NCBI RefSeq assembly: GCF_001592285.1
Contig: NZ_BCWQ01000011.1
Coordinates: 124,001 to 188,000, forward strand
Length of the DNA stretch: 64,000 nt
Direction of reading: 5' to 3'
From: Hydrogenophaga pseudoflava NBRC 102511
GTDB lineage: Bacteria; Pseudomonadota; Gammaproteobacteria; Burkholderiales; Burkholderiaceae_C
Both the position numbers and the translations under genes were made by a program. The notes under the pieces were generated by a model, which saw nothing but the letters and a program-made list of their open reading frames with translations, searched no databases and was not told the origin of the DNA. Below, piece after piece: positions 39,137 to 50,843 of the stretch (position 1 is its first letter; each line of letters starts with the position of its first letter).

Positions 39137-39553
39137 TCACTTTTTCTGACGGTACTTGCGCAGCGCCGCGATCTGCGCCGCCATGACCGCGAGCTCCGAG
39201 GTGGCTTTGGCCAGATCAATGTCGCTCTTGGCGTTCTTGACAGCCTCTTCGGCGGCCTTGCGGGCCTCGCTCGCCTTGGCCTCGTCCAGGTCGTGGCCGC
39301 GGATGGCGGTGTCCGACAGCACGGTCACGCAGTTGGGCTGCACTTCCAGAATGCCGCCGGCCACGAACACGAACTCTTCGCCGCCGTCGGCTTTTTCGAT
39401 GCGCACGGCACCGGGCTTGATGCGCGTGATCAGCGGAATGTGGCCGGGCAGGATGCCCAGTTCACCCGCCTCACCCGGCAGGGCCACGAACTTGGCCTCG
39501 CCGGAGAAGATGGACTCTTCGGCGCTGACCACATCGACGTGGATGGTGCTCAT
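39137..39553 (-). CDS. atpC: ATP synthase F1 epsilon subunit
   Basis: A 138-residue epsilon subunit, normal length. The beta-barrel ([25 protein letters not shown]) covers about residues 1-85, followed by the two-helix regulatory arm. It is the last gene of the operon. Start is the ATG after GGAGTCA; longer frames reach into atpD. Confidence 0.97.
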   Translation of the reverse strand: MSTIHVDVVSAEESIFSGEAKFVALPGEAGELGILPGHIPLITRIKPGAVRIEKADGGEEFVFVAGGILEVQPNCVTVLSDTAIRGHDLDEAKASEARKAAEEAVKNAKSDIDLAKATSELAVMAAQIAALRKYRQKK

Positions 39554-39620
39554 ATTGACTCCTGTGAAAAGGGAAAAGGTGGCTCGGTGGGCGGGCGCCG
39601 GCGGACGGCGCCCTGCGCCA

Positions 39621-41048
<1,428 letters not shown>

Positions 41049-41072
41049 CTAGATTTCAGTTGAGCGCCGGGG

Positions 41073-41939
41073 TCAGACCGCCGCAGCGCCGGCCACGATT
41101 TCCGACAGCTCTTTCGTGATGCCGGCCTGGCGGGTCTTGTTGTAGACCAGCTTGAGTTCGCTGATGACGTTACCGGCGTTGTCGGTGGCAGCCTTCATGG
41201 CCACCATGCGGGCCGACTGCTCGGACGCCATGTTTTCCGCCACAGCTTGGTAGACCTGGGCTTCGATGTAGCGCAACAGCAGCTCGTCGATGACGGTGGC
41301 CGCGTCGGGTTCGTAGACGTAGTCCCAGTCACGACCCTTGTTGCCTTCCTGCAGGTCAGCGGCCGACAGAGGCAGCAGCTGCTCGATCACGGCTTCCTGC
41401 TTCATCGTGTTGATGAAGCGGGTGTAGCACACGTGAACCGAGTTGATGCGACCTTCGGTGTACGCGTCCAGCAGCACCTTCACCGGGCCGATCAGCTTGT
41501 CCAGGTGGGGGGTATCGCCCAGGCCGACGGCGCTGGAGACCACTTTCGCACCGATGCGGTTGAGGAAACCCAGGCCTTTGTTGCCGATGGCCACGGCTTC
41601 CGCGCCAACGCCCCGGCCCTGGAAGTCCTTGAGCTGGTTGGTCAGCGCGCGAAGCACGTTGGTGTTCATGCCACCGCACAGGCCCTTGTCGGTGGTCACG
41701 ACGACAAAACCGGCGGTCTTGGCGTCGTTGGTCTCCATGAAGGGGTGCGTGTACTCGGGGTTGGCCTTGCTCAGGTTGCCAGCGATCTGGCGCACCTTTT
41801 CGGCGTAAGGCCGGGCCGCACGCATGCGGTCCTGCGCCTTGCGCATCTTGGAAGCGGCCACCATTTCCATGGCTTTGGTGATCTTCTTGGTGTTTTCCAC
41901 CGATTTGATCTTGCCGCGAATTTCCTTGCCTGCTGCCAT
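41073..41939 (-). CDS. atpG: ATP synthase F1 gamma subunit
   Basis: The central rotor shaft, 288 residues. The coiled-coil N-terminus ([29 protein letters not shown]) and C-terminal helix ([27 protein letters not shown]) are strongly conserved, with the Rossmann-like domain between. It starts 29 bases after the atpA stop with AGGAGC upstream. Confidence 0.98.
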   Translation of the reverse strand: MAAGKEIRGKIKSVENTKKITKAMEMVAASKMRKAQDRMRAARPYAEKVRQIAGNLSKANPEYTHPFMETNDAKTAGFVVVTTDKGLCGGMNTNVLRALTNQLKDFQGRGVGAEAVAIGNKGLGFLNRIGAKVVSSAVGLGDTPHLDKLIGPVKVLLDAYTEGRINSVHVCYTRFINTMKQEAVIEQLLPLSAADLQEGNKGRDWDYVYEPDAATVIDELLLRYIEAQVYQAVAENMASEQSARMVAMKAATDNAGNVISELKLVYNKTRQAGITKELSEIVAGAAAV

Positions 41940-41968
41940 TGCTGCTCCTTAGCTCGTCAATGGACGGT

Positions 41969-43525
41969 TCAGTAGGTACCGGTCTTCTTGAAATCGGCGA
42001 TGGCGGCGAGCAGCTGGGCTTCAGCGTCCTTGTCCATGGCCTTGTCGTTGTCGAGCTTGGCCACCAGCGCAGCGTGCTTGTCTTTCAGGAAAGCGTGCAG
42101 ACCGCCTTCGAAGGCCAGCACCTTCTTGACATCGATGTCGTCCATGAAGCCCTTGTTCACCGCGAACAGCGAAGCGGCCATCAGGCTGATGGGCAGCGGG
42201 CTGTACTGGGCCTGCTTGAGCAGTTCGGTCACGCGGGCGCCGCGGTCCAGCTGCTTGCGGGTGGCTTCGTCCAGGTCGGAAGCGAACTGCGCAAACGCAG
42301 CCAGCTCGCGGTACTGGGCCAGGTCGGTACGGATACCGCCGGACAGCGACTTGATCAGCTTGGTCTGGGCTGCACCACCGACGCGCGACACCGAGATACC
42401 GGCGTTGATGGCGGGACGGATACCGGCGTTGAACAGGTTGGTTTCCAGGAAGATCTGGCCGTCGGTGATCGAGATCACGTTGGTCGGCACGAAAGCGGAC
42501 ACGTCGCCGGCCTGCGTTTCGATGATCGGCAGTGCGGTCAGCGAACCCGTCTTGCCCTTGACTTCACCCTTGGTGAAAGCTTCGACGTAGTCGGCGTTCA
42601 CGCGGGCGGCGCGCTCCAGCAGGCGGCTGTGCAGGTAGAACACGTCGCCGGGGTAGGCTTCGCGGCCCGGCGGACGGCGCAGCAGCAGCGAGACCTGGCG
42701 ATAGGCCACGGCCTGCTTGGACAGGTCGTCGTACACGATCAGGGCGTCCTGGCCGCGGTCGCGGAAGTACTCGCCCATGGTGCAGCCGGAGTAGGCCGAC
42801 AGGTACTGCATGGCGGCGGACTCGGAAGCCGAGGCGGCGACCACGATGGTGTACTCCATGGCGCCGGCCTGTTCCAGGGCGCGCACCACGTTCTTGATGG
42901 ACGACGCCTTCTGGCCGATGGCGACGTACACACAGGTCATGTTCTGACCTTTTTGGTTGATGATCGCATCGATCGCCACAGCGGTCTTGCCGGTCTGGCG
43001 GTCGCCAATGATCAGCTCGCGCTGGCCACGGCCGACGGGCACCATCGAGTCGATCGACTTCAGACCGGTCTGCACCGGCTGGTCCACCGACTTGCGTGCG
43101 ATCACGCCAGGAGCGACCTTCTCGATCACGTCCGTCATCTTGGCGTTGATGGGGCCCTTGCCGTCGATCGGCTGACCCAGGGCGTTGACCACGCGGCCCA
43201 CCAACTCGGGACCCACCGGCACTTCCAGGATGCGGCCCGTGCACTTGACGGTGTCGCCTTCGGAGATATGCTCGTACTCACCCAGAATCACGGCGCCGAC
43301 GGAGTCGCGCTCGAGGTTCAGGGCCAGACCGAAGGAAGGTACGCCGTCCTTGTTGGCCGGGAATTCCAGCATTTCGCCCTGCATCACGTCCGACAGGCCG
43401 TGGATGCGAACGATACCGTCGGTGACGGACACCACGGTGCCCTGGTTGCGCACATCGCTGGACGCGCCCAGACCCTGGATGCGGGATTTGATCAGTTCAG
43501 AAATTTCGGCGGGATTGAGCTGCAT
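41969..43525 (-). CDS. atpA: ATP synthase F1 alpha subunit
   Basis: The non-catalytic nucleotide-binding F1 subunit, 518 residues. The P-loop is GDRQTGKTA (about 170-178), with [12 protein letters not shown] and the VSRVGGAAQ arginine-finger region further on. Length and order are as in other proteobacteria. It follows atpH by 61 bases. Confidence 0.99.
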   Translation of the reverse strand: MQLNPAEISELIKSRIQGLGASSDVRNQGTVVSVTDGIVRIHGLSDVMQGEMLEFPANKDGVPSFGLALNLERDSVGAVILGEYEHISEGDTVKCTGRILEVPVGPELVGRVVNALGQPIDGKGPINAKMTDVIEKVAPGVIARKSVDQPVQTGLKSIDSMVPVGRGQRELIIGDRQTGKTAVAIDAIINQKGQNMTCVYVAIGQKASSIKNVVRALEQAGAMEYTIVVAASASESAAMQYLSAYSGCTMGEYFRDRGQDALIVYDDLSKQAVAYRQVSLLLRRPPGREAYPGDVFYLHSRLLERAARVNADYVEAFTKGEVKGKTGSLTALPIIETQAGDVSAFVPTNVISITDGQIFLETNLFNAGIRPAINAGISVSRVGGAAQTKLIKSLSGGIRTDLAQYRELAAFAQFASDLDEATRKQLDRGARVTELLKQAQYSPLPISLMAASLFAVNKGFMDDIDVKKVLAFEGGLHAFLKDKHAALVAKLDNDKAMDKDAEAQLLAAIADFKKTGTY

Positions 43526-43586
43526 GACTCTTTCCTTCTTTCGTTAATTGGGATGAGGTCGCGTCCGAGCGGCGGGGCAGACGGCT

Positions 43587-44117
43587 TCAAGCCGTCAGCG
43601 CTACTTTCATTTGTTCCAGGCGGGCCTTGATGGAGGTGTCCAGCACTTCGTCACCCACCACCACACGCACGCCACCGATGAGCTCGGGCTGCAATTGGAC
43701 TTGCAGGTTGAGCTGGCGCCCGAAGCGCTTCTCCAGCACACCCGACAACTCGGCCAGAGCAGACGGTTCGATGTCGAAGGCGCTGTAGACCACGGCATCA
43801 AAGCGGCCCTGCTGGGCGTTCTTGAGCACGCGGAACTGGGCAGCGATTTCAGGCAGCGCCGCGACGCGACCATTCTCGATCACCGTGCGCAGGAAGTTCT
43901 GGCCCATCTCCGGCAGCGCGTTCTTGAGCACGCCGGTGATGACGTCGAACACCTGGGTCGGCGAAGACTGAGGCGCTTCGGCGAACTGGCGCAGCTGCTC
44001 GTTACCAGCAACAGCAGCCAACTCGTCGAGCCAAGAGGCAACGCCCGCAGCATCGGCGCCAGCGGCCTTGAACAGGGCGTCAGCGTAGGGACGGGCAATG
44101 GTGGCGATTTCGGCCAT
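43587..44117 (-). CDS. atpH: ATP synthase F1 delta subunit
   Basis: The stator subunit joining F1 to the b subunits, 176 residues. The N-terminal six-helix domain starts with [15 protein letters not shown], and the C-terminal domain ends with the family segment [24 protein letters not shown]. It follows atpF by 46 bases. Confidence 0.97.
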   Translation of the reverse strand: MAEIATIARPYADALFKAAGADAAGVASWLDELAAVAGNEQLRQFAEAPQSSPTQVFDVITGVLKNALPEMGQNFLRTVIENGRVAALPEIAAQFRVLKNAQQGRFDAVVYSAFDIEPSALAELSGVLEKRFGRQLNLQVQLQPELIGGVRVVVGDEVLDTSIKARLEQMKVALTA

Positions 44118-44163
44118 GTTCTACCTTCGTATGCCGGGGTTCAATCGGAACGTGGGCCTGGGG

Positions 44164-44634
44164 TCAGAGCTCGGTCTTCAGGCGCCCCAGCAACTCGGCG
44201 TGAACACCGGCGTTGACTTCGCGCTTGAGAATCTGCTCGGCACCCTTGACGGCCAGCGCGGCGACTTCCTCGCGCAGGGCTTCACGGGCCTTGACGACCT
44301 GCTGCTCGGCTTCCTGACGGGCGGCGGCGACGATCTTGGCAGCCTCTTCCGTCGCACGGGCCTTGGCTTCCTCGATCACAGTCTGTGCACGGCGCTCGGC
44401 GTCGGCCAGACGGGTGGCTGCCTCGTTGCGGGACTGGCTCAACTCAGCCTCGACACGCTTGTTGGCCACGGCCAGTTCGGACTTGGCCTTCTCGGAAGCG
44501 GCCAGACCTTCGGAAATCTTCAACGCACGCTCATCGAGCGCCTTGGCAATCGGGGGCCACACGAACTTCATCGTGAACCACACCAGGATCGCAAAGACGA
44601 TGGCCTGCGCAAAGAGGGTTGCATTGATGTTCAT
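44164..44634 (-). CDS. atpF: ATP synthase Fo b subunit
   Basis: A 156-residue peripheral-stalk subunit. One N-terminal helix (about 5-25) is followed by a long charged, Ala/Glu/Lys/Arg-rich coiled coil to the end. It lies 124 bases after atpE. Confidence 0.97.
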   Translation of the reverse strand: MNINATLFAQAIVFAILVWFTMKFVWPPIAKALDERALKISEGLAASEKAKSELAVANKRVEAELSQSRNEAATRLADAERRAQTVIEEAKARATEEAAKIVAAARQEAEQQVVKAREALREEVAALAVKGAEQILKREVNAGVHAELLGRLKTEL

Positions 44635-44758
44635 CGCAACGCCTTTCTGTGTGTGAACGGGAGTGGAGACGCAATTGCTGCGGCACCGACGACATCCGGA
44701 AGGAGGGGACGATGTTCATCGCCCCACCGCATGCCGCCGCGCACGGCAGCAAGACCCA

Positions 44759-45019
<261 letters not shown>

Positions 45020-45089
45020 TTAAGAGATTGAGAGTTGAAAAGAAAGGAAGGAACCGAAAGAACTAGAGAGCGAGGTGAAACCGCGCAAC

Positions 45090-45968
45090 TTAGTGAGCGT
45101 CATGCGCTTGACCCAGATAAATCAGGGCCAGCATCATGAAAATGAACGCCTGCAAGGTGATGACCAGAATGTGGAACAAGGTCCACACCGTGCCTGCGAT
45201 CAAGTGTCCGACGAAGAAAAGTCCACCCGAGAGCGAGAAGGCGGCGAAACCACCCAGCAGCGCAATCAGCATGAACACCAGTTCACCCGCGAACATGTTG
45301 CCAAACAACCGCATGCCGTGCGAAACCGTCTTCGCCACGAACTCGATCATTTGCATCAGGAAGTTGGTCACGCCCAGCAGCAGTGCCCAAACAGGATTTT
45401 TGGAAGTACCAAAGGGAGCCGTCACCAACTCGTGCGCCCAGCCACCCAGGCCCTTGATCTTGATGTTGTAGAACAGGCACATCAGCAGCACAGAGACGGA
45501 CAGACCCAGCGTGGTCGACAGATCGGCGGTCGGCACTACCCGAAGGTAGGCGTGATGAGGATCGTGGCCGGTCGCTGCGTAGTACTCGGTCCACAGGCGG
45601 GGCAGCAAGTCCACCGGCAGCATGTCCATGAAGTTCATCATGAAGATCCAGCAGAACACAGTCAGCGCCAGCGGGGCGACCAGCTTGCGGCTGTTGGCGT
45701 TGTGGATCACACCCTTGGCCTGGCTGTCGACCATCTCGACCAGCATCTCCACTGCGGCCTGAAAGCGCCCCGGCACGCCCGCATGCGCCTTGCGCGCCGC
45801 CAGCCACAGCATGAAGCAGACAAAGGCGCCCAGCACCGAACTGAAAACCACGGAGTCGATGTTGATCACCGAGAAGTCAACGATGAACCCTTGCTTGTGG
45901 TTCGTCAGATGGGTCAGGTGGTGGCGGATGTACTCGCCAGGGGTAGGACCGATACCTTCAGCAGCCAT
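45090..45968 (-). CDS. atpB: ATP synthase Fo a subunit
   Basis: The stator membrane subunit forming the half channels, 292 residues, with about five or six helices. The essential arginine lies in the SHGMRLFGNMFAGEL segment (about residues 220-235). An in-frame TTG 18 bases upstream is the only earlier start, so the ATG is preferred. It follows atpI by 24 bases. Confidence 0.97.
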   Translation of the reverse strand: MAAEGIGPTPGEYIRHHLTHLTNHKQGFIVDFSVINIDSVVFSSVLGAFVCFMLWLAARKAHAGVPGRFQAAVEMLVEMVDSQAKGVIHNANSRKLVAPLALTVFCWIFMMNFMDMLPVDLLPRLWTEYYAATGHDPHHAYLRVVPTADLSTTLGLSVSVLLMCLFYNIKIKGLGGWAHELVTAPFGTSKNPVWALLLGVTNFLMQMIEFVAKTVSHGMRLFGNMFAGELVFMLIALLGGFAAFSLSGGLFFVGHLIAGTVWTLFHILVITLQAFIFMMLALIYLGQAHDAH

Positions 45969-45992
45969 GTTCGTTGCACCAATCAACGGAAA

Positions 45993-46529
45993 TTAATGTG
46001 GGCGCCTGGTTTGGAACCACAGCCCAAACCAGTACACCTTCAGCGTCAAAACCAACCCGGCCAGCAAACCCAGCCAACTGAGATCAGGGACCAGCACCGG
46101 CGCCGACCACAGCATGGCCACCACCAGCAACACCTTGACCCCTTCCCACAACAGGAAGCCAGCGAACGTGGCCCGCGAATGTCCCGGCATCAGACGGGAC
46201 AACGCACTGGAGGTCAGACCGTAGGCCATCAATGCCGTCGGAATGAACACCGAAGCCGCGCCGTAGAGCACCGACAGAGCCAGCGACATCTGGCGCAAAA
46301 ACAGCCAGACCAGCAACCCCGACATCGCCCCCACCAGCACCTGCACCCCCACCAGACGCCAGACAGATAGTTCCGGCTGACCAGCGCGCCACTGATGCGC
46401 CTGTTCACGCGTCAGTGGCTTGAATTCGGGTTCTTGCTCCCCATCTTCCCATCCGTGCCCCGATTTGGCCTCTGTCTGATCGGCCGGCAATGGCTGCCCG
46501 TCTTTGTCGGGCCCGGGCATTGTCGGCAT
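45993..46529 (-). CDS. atpI: ATP synthase subunit I
   Basis: A 178-residue membrane protein thought to help c-ring assembly or Mg2+ handling. A long charged N-terminal tail (about 55 residues) precedes four hydrophobic helices (about 58-78, 82-105, 120-140, 148-170). The GHSRATFAGFLLWEGVKVLL segment is typical of AtpI. It is the first gene of the operon, 50 bases after the predicted -10 box. Confidence 0.9.
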   Translation of the reverse strand: MPTMPGPDKDGQPLPADQTEAKSGHGWEDGEQEPEFKPLTREQAHQWRAGQPELSVWRLVGVQVLVGAMSGLLVWLFLRQMSLALSVLYGAASVFIPTALMAYGLTSSALSRLMPGHSRATFAGFLLWEGVKVLLVVAMLWSAPVLVPDLSWLGLLAGLVLTLKVYWFGLWFQTRRPH

Positions 46530-46578
46530 GGCAGATTACAAACGGTTTACAGGTGTGCGAAGGTTCGCAAAGCCTCTC

Positions 46579-46609
46579 ATTATACGTAGAAACCCCAAAC
46601 CAACGTCAA
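46579..46609 (-). promoter_or_regulatory. Promoter of the atp operon
   Basis: On the minus strand TTGACG (46604-46609) and a perfect TATAAT (46579-46584) form -35 and -10 hexamers. The spacer is 19 bases, longer than the ideal 17. It sits 50 bases before the atpI ATG in an AT-richer patch. Confidence 0.7.
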
Positions 46610-46772
46610 TCGTTCTGCGCTGACCAAGGACTTGACGCGCGCGACCATAATGGTGCGCGTCCCTCGGGCAGACCTCTGCTGGCCCCGTGCCCGCCAGCAC
46701 ATGCGCCGAAGGACGATCTGAAAAATTCTCACTTTGATGCAGCCAGGGCCGAGCCCGTGCTGCGCACGCCCC

Positions 46773-47057
46773 ATGGACCTGCCACGAGACATTCCGCCAG
46801 AACAGTCGCTCATCGAGTACCCCTGCCGATTTCCTATCAAGGTGATGGGGGCCAACGTCGAGGGCTATGTCTCGGCCATGGTTGCGGTGGCGCAAGCCTT
46901 CGACCCCGGCTTCGACGAGGCCACGATCGAACACCGTCCGAGCAAGGCCGGCAACTACCTGGGCCTGACGCTCACGGTGTACGTCACCAGCCGGGAGCAG
47001 CTGGACGAGGTGTACCGCACCCTGACCACCCACCCCATGGTCAAGGTCGTCCTCTGA
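46773..47057 (+). CDS. DUF493 (YbeD-like) protein
   Basis: A 94-residue ACT-like small protein of the YbeD family, with the conserved [11 protein letters not shown] start and [21 protein letters not shown] core. YbeD genes usually stand before lipB, as here, which suggests a link with lipoate metabolism, though the biochemical role is not known. TTG or ATG starts 36-39 bases upstream are possible, but this one gives the usual family length. lipB starts seven bases after its stop. Confidence 0.9.
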   Translation: MDLPRDIPPEQSLIEYPCRFPIKVMGANVEGYVSAMVAVAQAFDPGFDEATIEHRPSKAGNYLGLTLTVYVTSREQLDEVYRTLTTHPMVKVVL

Positions 47058-47064
47058 TCCGCTC

Positions 47065-47757
47065 ATGATCGTCCGACCGCTGGGGCGCGTGGACTACGCG
47101 CCCACCTTCGACGCCATGGTGGCCTTCACCGAATCGCGGTCGGCACAGACACCCGACGAGTTGTGGATCTGCGAGCACCCACCCGTGTTCACGCAAGGCC
47201 TGGCGGGCAGGGATGACCACCTGCTGGCGCCGGGCGACATTCCGGTCGTCAAGACCAACCGCGGTGGCCAGGTGACCTACCACGGCCATGGCCAGGTCGT
47301 CGCCTATCCGCTGATCGATCTGCAGCGCGCGGGCTACTTCGTGAAGGAGTACGTCTACCGCATCGAAGAGGCGGTGATCCGCACGCTGGCCCACTTCGGT
47401 GTGACTGGCCACCGTGTTGCGGGCGCCCCCGGCATCTACGTGCGGCTGGGCGACCCAACCGGCCATACCCCTTTGCCGCAGCGGCCGCAGAAACGCACGC
47501 AAGGTTCACCAGCCCCAGAACCCGATTTCACCGGCCTGGGCAAGATTGCAGCGCTGGGCATCAAGGTCAGCCGGCACTGCACCTACCACGGTGTCGCTCT
47601 GAACGTGACCATGGACCTGCAGCCCTTCTGGCGCATCAACCCATGTGGTTATGCAGGCCTGCAGACGGTCGATCTTTCTACAATAGGGGTTGCCGTTTCA
47701 TGGGATGAAGCGGCCAGGGTGCTGAGCAACCAGCTCGGCGCCCTTCTCGGCCCCTGA
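47065..47757 (+). CDS. lipB: Octanoyl-ACP:protein octanoyltransferase LipB
   Basis: Moves octanoyl groups from acyl carrier protein to lipoyl domains. 230 residues. The conserved [12 protein letters not shown] segment, the lysine in [20 protein letters not shown] and the catalytic cysteine in INPCGYAG are present. An insert of about 25 residues ([20 protein letters not shown]) lies in a loop before GLGKI and is longer than in E. coli LipB. lipA follows after 30 bases. Confidence 0.97.
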   Translation: MIVRPLGRVDYAPTFDAMVAFTESRSAQTPDELWICEHPPVFTQGLAGRDDHLLAPGDIPVVKTNRGGQVTYHGHGQVVAYPLIDLQRAGYFVKEYVYRIEEAVIRTLAHFGVTGHRVAGAPGIYVRLGDPTGHTPLPQRPQKRTQGSPAPEPDFTGLGKIAALGIKVSRHCTYHGVALNVTMDLQPFWRINPCGYAGLQTVDLSTIGVAVSWDEAARVLSNQLGALLGP

Positions 47758-47787
47758 CCACCAACGCGCGCCGACCGCGCCCCTGCC

Positions 47788-48801
47788 ATGACCCGCCCCG
47801 ACACCCCCGCGGCCGACGCCCACACCGTCCGCGAAGCCCAGCCCGCCGCCCAGTACGACGCCACCGCCAAGCAGAAGAGCCAGGCGAAGACGGCGCGCAT
47901 CCCGATCAAGATCGTGCCGGCCGAGGTGCTCAAGAAGCCGGAGTGGATCCGCGTCAAGGCCGGTTCGCCGACCACGCGCTTCTATGAAATCAAGGACATC
48001 CTGCGCAGCAACAAGCTGGTAACGGTGTGCGAGGAGGCGAGCTGCCCCAACATCGGCGAGTGTTTCGGCAAGGGCACGGCGACCTTCATGATCATGGGCG
48101 ACAAGTGCACGCGCCGCTGCCCGTTCTGCGATGTCGGCCATGGACGCCCCGATCCACTGGACGTGGACGAGCCGGAGAACCTGGCCAAAACCATCGCCCA
48201 GCTCAAGCTCAAGTACGTGGTGATCACCAGTGTGGACCGCGACGACCTGCGCGATGGCGGTGCGGGCCACTACGTGGCCTGCATCCAGCGCACCCGCGAG
48301 CTCTCTCCCGGCACACAGATCGAGGTGCTGGTGCCCGACTTCCGCGGTCGCGACGAAAAGGCGCTGGACATCATGGCGGCCGGCCTGCCCGACGTGCTCA
48401 ACCACAACCTGGAGACCGTGCCGCGCCTGTACAAGGAAGCGCGCCCGGGCTCGGACTACCAGTTCAGCCTGAACCTGCTCAAGAAATTCAAGCAGCGTTT
48501 CCCCGGCATCCCGACCAAGAGCGGCCTGATGGTCGGACTGGGCGAGACCGACGAAGAGATCCTGGACGTCATGCGCGACATGCGCGCGCACGACATCGAC
48601 ATGCTCACCATCGGCCAGTACCTGGCGCCCAGCGGGCACCACCTGCCGGTGCGCCGCTACGTGCACCCCGACACCTTCAAGATGTTCGAGGAAAAGGCCT
48701 ACGAGATGGGCTTCACCCACGCCGCCGTCGGCGCCATGGTTCGGTCCAGCTACCACGCCGACCAGCAGGCGCACGACGTGCTGAACAACCCCAGGACCTG
48801 A
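47788..48801 (+). CDS. lipA: Lipoyl synthase LipA (radical SAM)
   Basis: Inserts two sulfurs into protein-bound octanoyl chains using two 4Fe-4S clusters. 337 residues. The auxiliary cluster motif ([12 protein letters not shown], about 80-91) and the radical SAM motif CTRRCPFC (about 106-113) are intact. The N-terminal extension of about 60 residues is usual for betaproteobacteria. The AraC-type gene begins one base after the stop. Confidence 0.98.
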   Translation: MTRPDTPAADAHTVREAQPAAQYDATAKQKSQAKTARIPIKIVPAEVLKKPEWIRVKAGSPTTRFYEIKDILRSNKLVTVCEEASCPNIGECFGKGTATFMIMGDKCTRRCPFCDVGHGRPDPLDVDEPENLAKTIAQLKLKYVVITSVDRDDLRDGGAGHYVACIQRTRELSPGTQIEVLVPDFRGRDEKALDIMAAGLPDVLNHNLETVPRLYKEARPGSDYQFSLNLLKKFKQRFPGIPTKSGLMVGLGETDEEILDVMRDMRAHDIDMLTIGQYLAPSGHHLPVRRYVHPDTFKMFEEKAYEMGFTHAAVGAMVRSSYHADQQAHDVLNNPRT

Positions 48802-48802
48802 C

Positions 48803-49507
48803 ATGGCCGGCGCGCACGACGCTCTGTCGGTGCGCCACTACGGCGCCTCGCCGGGTAGCCATGCGCACGACCACTTCCAGATCCTGCTGGGTCTGGAGGG
48901 CTGGCTGGAGCTGGAGGTCGACGGCCGCGGGCGACGTGTCGGCACTGGCGACGGGGTGGTGATTGCGCCAGGCCTGCGGCACGACTTTGAATCGACCCGG
49001 GGCGCCCGCTGCCTGGTGCTGGACTCTTCCAACATGGGCTGGACCCGGCTGGACCGCACCGCCCCCCTGCCGGACACCTTGCCGCTGGCTCGCTACCTGG
49101 CGTCGGCCTGCGCATCGGGTCTGGTTCGGGCCCGCCAGCTGGGGCCGGCATTGCTGCTGGAAGCCTGGGCGCCGCCCGCGCTGCCCAGACGCTCCCGGCG
49201 CGCCATCGACTGGCAGAGTCTTCAGGCCTGGGCGCTGAAGGCAGTCGACGAGCGGCTGTCGGTGGCCGATCTGGCCACGCGCACCCATCTCAGCCCGGCC
49301 CAGTTCACCGAACGCTGCCAGCAGGAACTCGGCCAGAGCCCCATGGCCTGGCTGCGCAGCCTGCGGCTGGACCGCGCGCGGCACCTGCGCGCGCAAGGAC
49401 TGCCCGTGGCCGAGGTCGCCCGGCGCTGCGGCTACCGCTCCCCGTCCGCCCTCACCGCGGCGCTGCGGAAGCAAGGCGAGCCGACACCCTCGAACGCCGA
49501 CGATTGA
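48803..49507 (+). CDS. AraC-family transcriptional regulator
   Basis: A 234-residue regulator with a cupin-like N-terminal sensor (HAHDHFQILLGLEGWLELEVDG, about 20-45) and two C-terminal helix-turn-helix motifs (LSVADLATRTHLSPAQFTERCQQELGQ and LPVAEVARRCGYRSPSALTAALRK). It ends 25 bases from the convergent AhpD-like gene. A comparable set (AraC, AhpD-like protein, EamA transporter) seems to keep together in relatives, so it probably controls those two genes; the inducer is unknown. Confidence 0.87.
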   Translation: MAGAHDALSVRHYGASPGSHAHDHFQILLGLEGWLELEVDGRGRRVGTGDGVVIAPGLRHDFESTRGARCLVLDSSNMGWTRLDRTAPLPDTLPLARYLASACASGLVRARQLGPALLLEAWAPPALPRRSRRAIDWQSLQAWALKAVDERLSVADLATRTHLSPAQFTERCQQELGQSPMAWLRSLRLDRARHLRAQGLPVAEVARRCGYRSPSALTAALRKQGEPTPSNADD

Positions 49508-49532
49508 CCCGCGCCGCGCGACGACAGCCTGA

Positions 49533-49898
49533 CTAAGCTCTCGCGTGCAGGTCCTGAGGCGCCATCTTCTCCCAGGCGGCGATGGCCTCGGCCGCATACA
49601 TCAGCGCCGGACCGCCGCCCATGTAGACGCAGACGGACAGCATCTCTTCCAGTTCGGCGCGCGTGCAACCCAGTTGCACCAGCGCCTTGACGTGAAAGCC
49701 GATGCAGCCCGAACAGCGCTGGGTGACGGCGATCGCCAGCGCCACCAGCTCCTTGTGTTTGGCACTGAGCGCGCCGTCGGTAATGGCCGCCTTGGCCAGC
49801 TGTCCGAAGCCGGCCATTGCGTTGCCCTGGGTCTTGCGGAACGGCGCCAGACTGGCATTGATGTCGCGCATCAGGTCGTTGTGATTGAAAGTGCTCAC
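49533..49898 (-). CDS. AhpD-like carboxymuconolactone decarboxylase family protein
   Basis: A 121-residue alkylhydroperoxidase-like protein. The catalytic CxxC is CSGC followed by the conserved histidine (CIGFH), as in AhpD, so a peroxide or thiol redox role is likely. The start is taken as the GTG with AGGACC seven bases upstream; an ATG nine codons earlier is possible. It diverges from the EamA transporter gene. Confidence 0.88.
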   Translation of the reverse strand: MSTFNHNDLMRDINASLAPFRKTQGNAMAGFGQLAKAAITDGALSAKHKELVALAIAVTQRCSGCIGFHVKALVQLGCTRAELEEMLSVCVYMGGGPALMYAAEAIAAWEKMAPQDLHARA

Positions 49899-49996
49899 GT
49901 GCAGGTCCTGTAAAAAATACCCCATGCAGTATCAAATAAGTCCCATGTCCCTGACCTTGTCCTTGATCAAGCAACCGGTCGGAAAGGCGTGAGCCA

Positions 49997-50839
49997 ATGA
50001 GTGCCAACCTGCTCGCGCTGGGCGCCGTCGCCCTCTGGGGCTCTCTGGCCGCGCTGGGCGTGGCGCTGTCCCACGTCCCGCCCTTCCTGCTGACCGGCCT
50101 GTCGCTGCTGATCGGCAGCCTGATCGCCCTGCCGCTCTCGCGCTTCGACTGGCGTCGCTGGCGGGTGCCGCCGGCGACGCTGGCCCTGGGCGTGTACGGC
50201 CTGTTCGGCTTTCACTTCCTGCTCTTCATCGCGCTGCGGCACGCGCCGCCGGTGCAGGCCAACCTGGTGAACTACCTGTGGCCGCTGGGCATCGTCGTGA
50301 TGGCGCCCCTGTTTCTGCCCGGGACGACGCTCACCGGACGCCACATCCTGGCCGCCCTGCTGGGTTTCGGAGGTGCCGCACTGGCCATCCTCGGACGCAG
50401 CGGCACGGCCGATGCCATCTGGGCGTGGGGCTACCTGCCCGCCGCCGGCTCGGCCTTCATCTGGTCCAGCTACTCGCTGCTGACCAAGCGCGTCGCGCCG
50501 TTTCCGACCGCCGCCATTGGCAGCTTCGCCCTGGTGTCGGGCCTGCTTTCGCTGCTGTGCCACGCGCTCATGGAACCGGCGGTGTCGCTGACCACGCAGG
50601 ACTGGGTGCTGATCGCCCTGCTCGGCCTGGGGCCGTTGGGCGGTGCCTTTTTCCTATGGGACGCGGCGCTCAAGCGCGGCGACGCGCGCCAGATCGGTGT
50701 GCTCAGTTTTCTCACCCCGCTGCTGTCCACGCTGACCCTGCTGGGGGTGCGCGGCGAGGCACCGAGTCTGTCGGTCGGGATGGCCGCTGCCCTGATCATT
50801 GGCGCGGCGGTGCTGGCCACGCGGCGGTCGGCGGCCTGA
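49997..50839 (+). CDS. EamA/DMT-superfamily exporter
   Basis: A 280-residue protein with ten predicted helices in two EamA repeats, the usual form of drug/metabolite transporters such as YedA/RhaT-like proteins. The first repeat begins ALGAVALWGSLAALG and the second AGSAFIWSSYSLLTK. The substrate cannot be told; amino acids or metabolites are common. It diverges from the AhpD-like gene and converges on ptsI with four bases between stops. Confidence 0.88.
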   Translation: MSANLLALGAVALWGSLAALGVALSHVPPFLLTGLSLLIGSLIALPLSRFDWRRWRVPPATLALGVYGLFGFHFLLFIALRHAPPVQANLVNYLWPLGIVVMAPLFLPGTTLTGRHILAALLGFGGAALAILGRSGTADAIWAWGYLPAAGSAFIWSSYSLLTKRVAPFPTAAIGSFALVSGLLSLLCHALMEPAVSLTTQDWVLIALLGLGPLGGAFFLWDAALKRGDARQIGVLSFLTPLLSTLTLLGVRGEAPSLSVGMAAALIIGAAVLATRRSAA

Positions 50840-50843
50840 GGGG

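Noticed and set aside
49962..49971. CTTGATCAAG between the AhpD-like and EamA genes as an FNR site
   Set aside because: The half-sites touch without the four-base spacer that FNR needs.
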